From positions 1-5,311 of the forward strand of contig QQUD01000191.1 in NCBI GenBank assembly GCA_008501785.1: a stretch of DNA of 5,311 bases, read 5' to 3'. Below are positions 1 to 5,311 of the stretch, piece by piece (the stretch's first letter is position 1; each line of letters begins with the position of its first letter). A program made the translations under genes and the position numbers. This DNA comes from Chloroflexota bacterium (lineage in GTDB: Bacteria; Chloroflexota; Anaerolineae; Promineifilales; Promineifilaceae). The notes beneath the pieces are model-generated. The model was not told the DNA's origin and ran no database searches. It saw only the letters and a program-made list of their open reading frames with translations.

Positions 1-101
1 GAGCCAACAGATGTCAGGATTCTTGCCATATCCTTGCATCACAACGGGAAGCCCTCCAGAACGACATTAAAAACTCATACAAACAATCAAGAATTACATA
101 A

Positions 102-2849
102 ATGGAGAGTATTGTCGTGTTCAAAAAATATTTACCCCTCGTTTTACTATTCACAGTTTTATTAGCCTTCATTGCTGCTCCCAGAGCGGTCAAATCAAAT
201 GAAGAAAGCATTTCAAATAACTTGCTCACACCCTATCTTGTCAAAGACATTAACCAGCGAGGCATATCGTCTAATCCTCATGAACTAACCGATGTCAATG
301 GTACGTTGTTTTTCGTGAGTGAACACGGAGATGATTTTGATCACAGTCTTGAATTGTGGAAGAGTGATGGGACTGAAAGTGGTACAGAATTGGTGAAGCT
401 GTTTAATTCAGACGAATATTATTTTGGCATTCGGCATTTAACGGCCGTTAACAACACCCTCTTCTTCGAAGTATACGATCCCAATGAGACCGACCGTTAT
501 CAGCTATGGACAAGTAACGGAACAGAAGCGGGCACAGTTCAAATAAAAGCATCAAACGATGCAATTATGAACAAAGTAGCTCTCAACGGCGTTTTCTACT
601 TTATTTATAATAACAGTAACAGTTCATCATATTACGGTGACGGCACGCTCTGGCGTAGTGATGGCACCCTTACAGGAACCTATGCATTGTCAAATGCAAT
701 TGTTGATTTAGACAAGCTTGAAATATCTAATAACAACCTTTATTTTATAGCACACGTAAATGGGTCGTCGAGTGGATTATGGCGAAGTGATGGTACGCTT
801 GGAGGAACCAATTTTTTAAAGAATATTGGCAATATCATAAGGAATTTTACAGATGTCAATGGCACGTTATTTTTTACTGGCGTCGACGCACTTTATAAAA
901 GCGATGGCACAGAAGCAGGCACAACTTTAGTCAAAGACCTTCCCCCAAATTATGAAATCGACCAATTGGTCAATATAAATGGTTCACTTTTTTTCTCAGC
1001 TTATGATGACACACATGGGTTTGAACTATGGCGCAGCGACGGCACTGATGCTGGGACTGAAATGGTCAAAGACATTAACCCTGGTACAAGCAATTCAAAC
1101 CCTACAAACATAATCAATGTTAATGGCCTTGCTTTCTTTTTTGTCGATGGCGCTCAGGATCCCTACGAACTGTGGAAAAGTGACGGCACAAATTCAGGCA
1201 CAACCCTGGTTCGAGATAATTTTGATCGAATATATCCCCTTGGAGATTATTATGGCCAAACTATGGCTAATCTGAATGGCATGCTCGTTTTTCGTGGTGC
1301 TGATGGCACACAGCGAGGTGAACTGTGGGTAAGCAACGGCACAACTTCTGGCACCACAATGATTAAGGATTTTTACTCAGATATTTATGAAACGCATCCA
1401 ACTGAGTTTACCGTAATGAATAATACCCTCTATTTTGCTGCAGATAGTTTGGAAGGTGGTGTTGAACTTTGGCGCAGCAACGGCACCACAGCAAGTACCT
1501 ATCAGGTAAAAAATATTAACGAAATGAATGACGGATCTTTTCCTGAGGATATTGTCATCCTGAACGATAAGATCTTATTTGGTGCCTATGAAAGCACCTA
1601 TGGACGGGAATTGTGGGAAAGTGATGGCACATCACTTGGCACTTCGCTGCTAAATAATATAGGCATTGACGATCCTGATCGTATTCACAATGGTAATCCA
1701 CAATATATGGAAACTGTTGGTTCACACGTGTTTTTTGCAGGAAACGGTGGTTTGTGGATGAGTGATGGTACATCTGAAAATACAAGATTGATTAAAGAGT
1801 CTCCTGGTTGGAATCCACAATGGGGCATTACAGGATTGGATGATAATGACATTCTATTTTTAGCAGATCATAACGAACATGGAAGAAGTTTATGGTTTAG
1901 TGATAGAACAGCAGACGGTACCTACATGATAAAAGATTTTTGGCCATCATCATCCGGCGACCCCGAGTTTGAATTATTTGATGTCGTGAATGGCAATCTC
2001 TTTTTTTCTGTGGAAGGCAATGAGTTATGGAAGAGTGATGGCACTGAAGCGGGTACCCTATTGCTGAAGGAGTATGAAGAATATTCCGATGTTAGTGATG
2101 TCACTGTCTATAACGGAGAGGTTTTCTTTAATGCCGAAGCTGCGGGATATGGTGATGAACTTTGGAAAAGTGACGGTACCATAGCTGGCACAACCCTGGT
2201 AGTCGATATAGTCCCTGGTGAGCAATCAGGATATCCAGGCGCTATCATTGTTCACAATAATACATTGTATTTTGGTGCTTCGGATAGGATGAATAATCGA
2301 GGATTATGGAAAAGTGATGGCACAGCAGCAGGCACAGAGCTAATTGTAAATATTAATTCCGGTTACAAATCAGCTTTCTCATATCCTGCTTCGATCAATG
2401 GCATGCTTTATTTTTGTGCGGATGATGGCACACACGGCAGAGAATTGTGGAAAAGCGACGGCACAGCAGCCGGTACAGTGCAAATTGCTGATCTATCTAC
2501 CGGTTCAACTAGCTCCACCCCACACGGTTTTACCGAATATAACAATCAAATATTCTTTTTTGCGGATGACGGTATTCATGGCTATCAGGTATGGGTTACA
2601 GATGGGACATCTTTAGGAACAAACCGTCTTACTGATCTCCAATATGTTAGAAGTCAAGTATGGTTTAGTGACTATTACGGTTATTATTATTTTCCCAAAA
2701 GAGGCTTTTATAAAGCGTCGGGCAAGCTGTTTTTTGTTGCAGAAGATAACACCACTGGGGAGGAGCTATGGGCATTTGATGCGCTAAACCCCACAGGCAA
2801 TCCTAATCAAGATGAGGCAATCTATTTACCTATGATTGTAAATCCATAA
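102..2849 (+). CDS. Exported ELWxxDGT-repeat protein with C-terminal YLPMIV tail
   Basis: 915 residues as read from ATG 102. The N-terminus has Lys8-Lys9, a hydrophobic core at about 10-26 and small residues near 25-32, so it is a Sec-type signal peptide. The rest is 17 copies of a unit centred on ELWKSDGTxxGTxLVKDI, with the motif at residues 84, 134, 641, 686, 734, 781 and 829 among others; spacing is mostly 45-56 residues. Between motifs a hydrophobic stretch of the type VNGTLFFxA recurs. A degenerate last copy, ELWAFD, sits at 888-893. The protein ends in AIYLPMIVNP. It belongs to the ELWxxDGT repeat family, whose biochemical role is unknown to me; a beta-rich, propeller-like surface or adhesive fold is inference. 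No catalytic motif is visible. The gene is visibly more AT-rich than the next one. GTG 117 is an alternative start. Confidence 0.9.
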   Translation: MESIVVFKKYLPLVLLFTVLLAFIAAPRAVKSNEESISNNLLTPYLVKDINQRGISSNPHELTDVNGTLFFVSEHGDDFDHSLELWKSDGTESGTELVKLFNSDEYYFGIRHLTAVNNTLFFEVYDPNETDRYQLWTSNGTEAGTVQIKASNDAIMNKVALNGVFYFIYNNSNSSSYYGDGTLWRSDGTLTGTYALSNAIVDLDKLEISNNNLYFIAHVNGSSSGLWRSDGTLGGTNFLKNIGNIIRNFTDVNGTLFFTGVDALYKSDGTEAGTTLVKDLPPNYEIDQLVNINGSLFFSAYDDTHGFELWRSDGTDAGTEMVKDINPGTSNSNPTNIINVNGLAFFFVDGAQDPYELWKSDGTNSGTTLVRDNFDRIYPLGDYYGQTMANLNGMLVFRGADGTQRGELWVSNGTTSGTTMIKDFYSDIYETHPTEFTVMNNTLYFAADSLEGGVELWRSNGTTASTYQVKNINEMNDGSFPEDIVILNDKILFGAYESTYGRELWESDGTSLGTSLLNNIGIDDPDRIHNGNPQYMETVGSHVFFAGNGGLWMSDGTSENTRLIKESPGWNPQWGITGLDDNDILFLADHNEHGRSLWFSDRTADGTYMIKDFWPSSSGDPEFELFDVVNGNLFFSVEGNELWKSDGTEAGTLLLKEYEEYSDVSDVTVYNGEVFFNAEAAGYGDELWKSDGTIAGTTLVVDIVPGEQSGYPGAIIVHNNTLYFGASDRMNNRGLWKSDGTAAGTELIVNINSGYKSAFSYPASINGMLYFCADDGTHGRELWKSDGTAAGTVQIADLSTGSTSSTPHGFTEYNNQIFFFADDGIHGYQVWVTDGTSLGTNRLTDLQYVRSQVWFSDYYGYYYFPKRGFYKASGKLFFVAEDNTTGEELWAFDALNPTGNPNQDEAIYLPMIVNP
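104..109 (+). promoter_or_regulatory. Possible Shine-Dalgarno for a GTG start at 117
   Basis: GGAGAG lies seven bases before the in-frame GTG at 117, a good spacing, while the sequence before ATG 102 (aattacataa) has no purine-rich site. A start at 117 would give a compact signal peptide beginning M-F-K-K-Y-L and shorten the protein by five residues. Both starts leave the export signal intact, so the choice is open; leaderless or SD-independent initiation at 102 is equally possible in this type of organism. Confidence 0.35.
351..2777 (+). repeat. Tandem ELWxxDGT coding repeats (17 plus one degenerate)
   Basis: This stretch runs from the first motif (Glu84) to the degenerate last one (near Trp890). 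The copies are variants of E-L-W-K-S-D-G-T-x-x-G-T. Copies 6-7 and 13-16 are closest to consensus. Copies 2, 8 and 9 read SNGT, copy 5 reads ALYKSDGT, and copy 12 reads SDRT. Copies 15 and 16 are also very alike in DNA around tggaaaag and cacagcagc, differing mainly at third codon positions, which suggests internal duplication followed by purifying selection. Confidence 0.9.
438..451. repeat. 14-bp perfect palindrome containing ACGGCCGT
   Basis: TTAACGGCCGTTAA inside the repeat-protein gene is self-complementary over 14 bp and contains the 8-bp palindrome ACGGCCGT that recurs at 2863, 2878, 3457, 3709 and 4333. Here it is read as codons for L-T-A-V-N, a different reading frame from the copies in the lipoprotein gene, so it is not just a shared peptide motif. 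Confidence 0.7.
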
Positions 2850-2855
2850 ATGAGA

Positions 2856-2892
2856 GGGAAGAACGGCCGTTACCGTTACGGCCGTTTCTCCC
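2856..2892 (+). terminator. Hairpin between the first two genes, probable terminator
   Basis: AACGGCCGT (2862-2870) pairs perfectly with ACGGCCGTT (2878-2886) across a 7-base loop, and the stem extends outward to 2856/2892 with one G-U pair and one A-C mismatch. It begins seven bases after the stop codon at 2847-2849. What follows is a pyrimidine tract (TTTCTC then C-rich, to 2900) and not a clean T-run, so factor-independent termination would be imperfect. The stem is made of two copies of the ACGGCCGT palindrome, so it may have arisen from repeat insertion and been co-opted. Confidence 0.5.
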
Positions 2893-2909
2893 CCTCCCCC
2901 AATTTGAGA

Positions 2910-2915
2910 TACAAT
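2910..2915 (+). promoter_or_regulatory. Candidate -10 box TACAAT for the lipoprotein gene
   Basis: TACAAT differs from TATAAT at one position and lies nine bases before ATG 2925. The -35 region at 2886-2892 is a pyrimidine tract with no recognisable hexamer. If used, transcription would start near 2921-2923, giving an almost leaderless mRNA. This fits the absence of a clear free Shine-Dalgarno site. The call rests on one hexamer and its position. Confidence 0.4.
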
Positions 2916-2941
2916 CAGGCGCACATGAAAAAGTGCGCCTG
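2916..2941 (+). promoter_or_regulatory. Perfect 9-bp stem with the start codon in its loop
   Basis: CAGGCGCAC (2916-2924) is exactly complementary to GTGCGCCTG (2933-2941). The 8-base loop is ATGAAAAA, so the start codon is the first loop triplet. The only SD-like bases, AGG at 2917-2919, are inside the stem. In a transcript that starts upstream, this would hide the ribosome site. In a transcript starting from the TACAAT box, most of the left arm would be missing. Confidence 0.45.
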
Positions 2942-4493
2942 CTTCCAAATATACACCTTGCTGCTGTTGTCCATCATTTTCCTGCTTGTGGGCTGCGAAC
3001 GGCCCGATCCCGCCGTCGATGCTAGTACGCCCACAGTCGAGCAACTACCACCGCCGACATCGGCATTAGATACCAATCCCAACAACATTCCGGCCCCACC
3101 CACTCCCATTTTGCAGCAGCCAAACATCGCCGGAACATCATTGCCCACCTACGCTGGCATTCCCACACCAGACCCGCCACATCCAGTTGCCGCAGGCGAA
3201 GACAACTTCCTTATTCACACTGTCACCGCAGGTGACACGCTGGGGTACATTGCCCAACAGTACGGTTCCAACCTGGAAGAACTGTTGTCTATTAACCAGC
3301 TAGAACAAGCTGATTTGCTGTTTGTCGGGCAAGATTTACGCATTCCAACAGATGTGACCCTGTTTGCACCCAGTTTCAAAGTTATTCCCGACAGTGAGCT
3401 GGTGTATGGCCCATCTACGCAAGGGTTCGATGTGCGGGCGTTTGTGACGTGGCATAACGGCCGTCTTCTCACCTACCAACAAGAAGTCGAAGGCCAAATC
3501 TTACCCGGTCCCGAAATCGTCTCACTGGTCGCCAACCGCTACAGTGTCAATCCGCGCCTGCTGCTGGCATTGCTCGAATATCGCTCAGGTTGGGTCACAC
3601 AGCAAACCGGGGGTGATGAGGATTTCCCGCTGGGTTATGTAAACAATAAATCTAAAGGATTGTACGCGCAACTTAGTTGGGCGGCTAATCAGATGAACTG
3701 GGGGTATTACGGCCGTTCTGAAGGCAATCTCAACAGCTTTAGCATCAGCGACAACACCCGTGTTGCCTTTGCTGCCGACATCAACCACGGCACTGTCGGC
3801 ATGCAGCGCGTCTTAGGTGTACACACCAACGCTACCTACGAATCCTGGCAGCAAGATGTCAGCGAATCAGGCTTTTTCGCCACCTTCAACCGGCTCTTCG
3901 GGAATCCATTTGCCTACACAATAGACCCCCTGCTGCCCCCCAATTTAATGCAACCACCGCTGCAACTGCCCTGGGCCAGCAACGAAACGTGGTACTTCAC
4001 AGGAGGTCCACACGGTGGATGGGCAACTGGTTCAGCCTGGGCGGCGCTCGATTTTGTGCCAGAATCTGATCAGTTAGGCTGTGTGCAATCAGACTACTGG
4101 GTCCGTGCCATGAGTGATGGACTCGTTACCCGCAGCGGCTTTGGCGCAGTCGTCATCGACACAGATGGCGACGGCTATGCGGGCACAGGTTGGGCTATCA
4201 CCTACATGCACCTGGAAACACGCGACCGCATTCCCGCTGGTACCTGGGTGCAAACAGGTGACCCGCTCGGACATCCGTCATGCGAAGGGGGCTTTTCAAA
4301 TGGCACCCATTTGCATGTGGCACGGTCATATAACGGCCGTTGGATTGCCGCCGACAACAACGTTCCATTCGATATGGGCGGCTGGGTTTCACAAGGCACC
4401 GGCACCGAATACGATGGATTCCTGATTCGAGGTGGCATCACCAAAGAAGCCTGCGTTTGCCGCGAGGAATTGAACGCCATTTCGGGAGAGTAA
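2925..4493 (+). CDS. LysM/M23 peptidase lipoprotein, peptidoglycan hydrolase
   Basis: 522 residues from ATG 2925. The frame stays open to ATG 2850, but that adds 25 basic, non-signal residues translated from the terminator hairpin, so 2925 is preferred: M-K-K, a hydrophobic core at 10-22 and the lipobox L-V-G-C with lipidated Cys24. A Pro/Thr-rich linker (25-94) is followed by a LysM domain at about 97-141 (VTAGDTLGYIAQQYG ... VGQDLRIP), which binds peptidoglycan. A helical region near 205-345 (NRYSVNPRLLLALLEYRSGW) resembles a lytic transglycosylase core but has Arg220 where the catalytic Glu normally stands. The C-terminal M23 endopeptidase shows His363 (GGPHGGW), Asp376 (ALDF), His429 (YMHLE) and His462-Leu-His464. 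Cleavage of peptide cross-links outside the membrane is inferred from the family. Four Cys outside the N-terminus could form disulfides. Confidence 0.92.
   Translation: MKKCACFQIYTLLLLSIIFLLVGCERPDPAVDASTPTVEQLPPPTSALDTNPNNIPAPPTPILQQPNIAGTSLPTYAGIPTPDPPHPVAAGEDNFLIHTVTAGDTLGYIAQQYGSNLEELLSINQLEQADLLFVGQDLRIPTDVTLFAPSFKVIPDSELVYGPSTQGFDVRAFVTWHNGRLLTYQQEVEGQILPGPEIVSLVANRYSVNPRLLLALLEYRSGWVTQQTGGDEDFPLGYVNNKSKGLYAQLSWAANQMNWGYYGRSEGNLNSFSISDNTRVAFAADINHGTVGMQRVLGVHTNATYESWQQDVSESGFFATFNRLFGNPFAYTIDPLLPPNLMQPPLQLPWASNETWYFTGGPHGGWATGSAWAALDFVPESDQLGCVQSDYWVRAMSDGLVTRSGFGAVVIDTDGDGYAGTGWAITYMHLETRDRIPAGTWVQTGDPLGHPSCEGGFSNGTHLHVARSYNGRWIAADNNVPFDMGGWVSQGTGTEYDGFLIRGGITKEACVCREELNAISGE
3457..3464. 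repeat. ACGGCCGT palindrome copy
   Basis: Eight-base palindrome in the lipoprotein gene, read as part of N-G-R in HNGRLL. It is flanked by A and C, so symmetry does not extend beyond 8 bp. It is one of six copies in the window. Confidence 0.6.
3709..3716. repeat. ACGGCCGT palindrome copy
   Basis: Eight-base palindrome in the lipoprotein gene, read as Y-G-R in GYYGRS. It is preceded and followed by T, as in the copy at 2878. Confidence 0.6.
4332..4341. repeat. AACGGCCGTT palindrome copy
   Basis: Ten-base palindrome near the 3' end of the lipoprotein gene, read as N-G-R in YNGRW. The 10-bp form is the same as at 2862-2871. Confidence 0.6.
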
Positions 4494-4536
4494 TCGGAAG
4501 TCGGTAAGCAGTAATCGGTAATGGATTGTCGGAAAT
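4488..4536 (+). repeat. Degenerate heptad array, consensus CRGTAAT
   Basis: Seven consecutive 7-mers: GAGTAAT, CGGAAGT, CGGTAAG, CAGTAAT, CGGTAAT, GGATTGT, CGGAAAT. AGTAATCGG recurs exactly 21 bp (3 x 7) apart, at 4489 and 4510. The first heptad contains the last sense codon (GAG) and stop codon (TAA) of the lipoprotein gene, so the array begins inside the gene. It resembles the short tandem heptanucleotide repeats known from filamentous cyanobacteria; that likeness is by type, not by homology I can show. Confidence 0.6.
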
Positions 4537-4546
4537 CGTTTTGCAG

Positions 4547-4602
4547 GATTCTGTAATTCGATCACCGTTGTCTGTTGTCCGTTGTCCGTTGGCTGTTTAC
4601 TG
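4547..4602 (-). repeat. Heptad array in the opposite orientation
   Basis: Here a YG dinucleotide ends every seventh base, at 4553, 4560, 4567, 4574, 4581, 4588, 4595 and 4602. The core units are TTGTCTG, TTGTCCG, TTGTCCG, TTGGCTG and TTTACTG. Read on the minus strand they become CAGACAA, CGGACAA and CAGTAAA, the same CRG-initiated family as the array at 4488-4536, so the two blocks face each other. GGTAAGC at 4503-4509 has an exact complement, GCTTACC, at 4608-4614. Looser units (TTCCCAT, CTCCCAT) continue to about 4629. Confidence 0.6.
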
Positions 4603-4647
4603 TTTCCGCTTACCATTCCCATCTCCCATTTCTTCTTACAAATAAAC

Positions 4648-4656
4648 TGGTATACT
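4648..4656 (+). promoter_or_regulatory. Extended -10 promoter for the kinase gene
   Basis: TGG followed by TATACT matches the extended -10 form TGnTATAAT with one mismatch in the hexamer. No good -35 hexamer is present 16-18 bp upstream (TTTCTT is the best), which is usual for extended -10 promoters. Transcription would start near 4663, leaving about 40 bases before ATG 4703. It lies just past the heptad repeats, so the kinase probably has its own promoter. Confidence 0.5.
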
Positions 4657-4702
4657 AGCTGACATAAGCATTATTTTAAGACCTATTCAATAAAATGAAG
4701 TC

Positions 4703-5311
4703 ATGAGTGATACGCTATCCGGTAAGACCATCGGTAAATATGAGATTGTAGAGCGACTCGGTAAGGGGGGTATGGCGGAAGTCTACAAAGGCTACCAAAA
4801 AAACCTGGACCGCTATGTCGCCATCAAAGTGATGCATGCCTTTTTGATCACGGAAGAAGATTTCCTGAATCGTTTCCAACGTGAAGCTCAGGCAATGGCA
4901 AAATTAAGCCATCCCAACATTGTTGGTGTATATGACTTTGATGTCTATGGCGAAAACAGCTACTACCTGGTCATGGAGTTCATCAGCGGGGGCACACTCA
5001 AAGAAAAGCTAGACGAAATGGCCGCCAATGGCAAAAAGATGACGCTGGAGCAAACGATTCGCATTTGCACCGAAATGGCAAATGCGCTGGCTTATGCACA
5101 TCGTTTTCAAATGGTGCATCGAGACATCAAACCGGCCAATATCATGCTCGACGAAACGGGCAAAGCAATTCTCACTGATTTCGGTATTGTAAAACTAGTC
5201 GGCAATCAATCAATGGCCTACACAGCCACAGGTGCATTGATTGGCACCCCTTCATACATGTCGCCTGAGCAAGCATTGGGCAAACCCGGTGATGAGCGCG
5301 TTGATATTTAC
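4703..5311 (+). CDS. PknB-like Ser/Thr protein kinase, 3'-truncated by the window
   Basis: 203 codons from ATG 4703, still open at the window edge. The kinase domain begins almost at once. Visible elements are the glycine loop G20-K-G-G-M-A-E-V27, the ATP lysine in VAIK (Lys42), the alpha-C Glu61 in QREAQAM, the catalytic loop H139-R-D-I-K-P-A-N146, the metal-binding D159-F-G, the activation segment with Thr174 and Thr176, G181-T-P-S-Y-M-S-P-E189, and the start of subdomain IX, D201-I-Y. All catalytic residues are present, so an active Hanks-type kinase is expected, acting in the cytoplasm. Members usually continue into a juxtamembrane region and often a membrane segment and sensor domain, which cannot be seen here. 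No clear Shine-Dalgarno site precedes the start. ATG 4695 is out of frame and stops after three codons. Confidence 0.95.
   Translation, partial: MSDTLSGKTIGKYEIVERLGKGGMAEVYKGYQKNLDRYVAIKVMHAFLITEEDFLNRFQREAQAMAKLSHPNIVGVYDFDVYGENSYYLVMEFISGGTLKEKLDEMAANGKKMTLEQTIRICTEMANALAYAHRFQMVHRDIKPANIMLDETGKAILTDFGIVKLVGNQSMAYTATGALIGTPSYMSPEQALGKPGDERVDIY

Noticed and set aside
3..101. Frame 3 reading that is open from the left edge and stops right before ATG 102
   Set aside because: Frames 1 and 2 are also open for much of this stretch, so openness is uninformative; no recognisable peptide.
14..229. 71-residue minus-strand frame at the left edge
   Set aside because: It runs antisense to the signal peptide of the repeat protein, has no family resemblance, and is explained as a shadow.
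2885..2900. C-rich tract as a G-quadruplex site on the minus strand
   Set aside because: Only two long G-runs are present on that strand, whereas four runs are needed.
2850..2924. In-frame upstream start at ATG 2850 for the lipoprotein
   Set aside because: It would translate the hairpin and C-rich tract into a basic extension ahead of a perfect lipoprotein signal peptide; ATG 2925 gives the expected M-K-K start.
4114..4425. 103-residue plus-strand frame inside the M23 domain
   Set aside because: It overlaps the strongly supported M23 motifs in another frame and shows no domain of its own.
4389..4622. Minus-strand frame covering the heptad arrays
   Set aside because: Its sequence is the translation of the 7-bp repeats plus the antisense of the lipoprotein C-terminus; no signal of coding.
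4488..4629. Heptad blocks as a CRISPR array or insertion-sequence ends
   Set aside because: The repeat unit is only 7 bp with no unique spacers, and there is no transposase or target duplication nearby.

Overview
The window looks like a chromosomal fragment from a member of the Chloroflexota, probably an Anaerolineae-like or related filamentous, MAG-type lineage. Three things point there. The secreted repeat protein ends in a YLPMIV tail, a C-terminal signature I associate with exported Chloroflexota proteins. The LysM/M23 lipoprotein carries a central helical domain that I recall from Chloroflexota. The kinase N-terminus (Y-E-I-V-E-R-L-G-x-G-G-M-A-E-V-Y-K-G) is typical of their PknB-like Ser/Thr kinases. 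The assignment rests on family recognition, not on a search.

Layout, all genes on the + strand. Positions 1-101 are an upstream gap. Positions 102-2849 encode a 915-residue exported protein made of 17 ELWxxDGT repeats, a degenerate 18th, and the YLPMIV tail. A 75-bp gap (2850-2924) holds a strong hairpin built from two copies of an 8-bp palindrome, then a -10-like box, then a second perfect hairpin with the next start codon in its loop. Positions 2925-4493 encode a 522-residue lipoprotein: lipobox, Pro/Thr-rich linker, LysM, a transglycosylase-like helical domain and a C-terminal M23 metallopeptidase. The 209-bp gap 4494-4702 is mostly two blocks of degenerate 7-bp tandem repeats facing each other, followed by an extended -10 promoter. 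A Ser/Thr protein kinase starts at 4703 and runs off the window end after the activation segment and the D-I-Y of subdomain IX.

The genes probably do not form one operon: a terminator-like hairpin separates the first two, and repeats plus a new promoter separate the second and third. The first two proteins are exported (one as a lipoprotein) and the third is a cytoplasmic signalling kinase, so a cell-envelope theme is possible but nothing seen proves they work together.

The most unusual signals are at DNA level: ACGGCCGT occurs six times in 5.3 kb in both coding and non-coding DNA, inverted heptad arrays start inside the stop codon of the lipoprotein gene, and a perfect 9-bp stem places a start codon in its loop. 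I see no convincing new multi-gene system, RNA gene, insertion sequence or CRISPR array.
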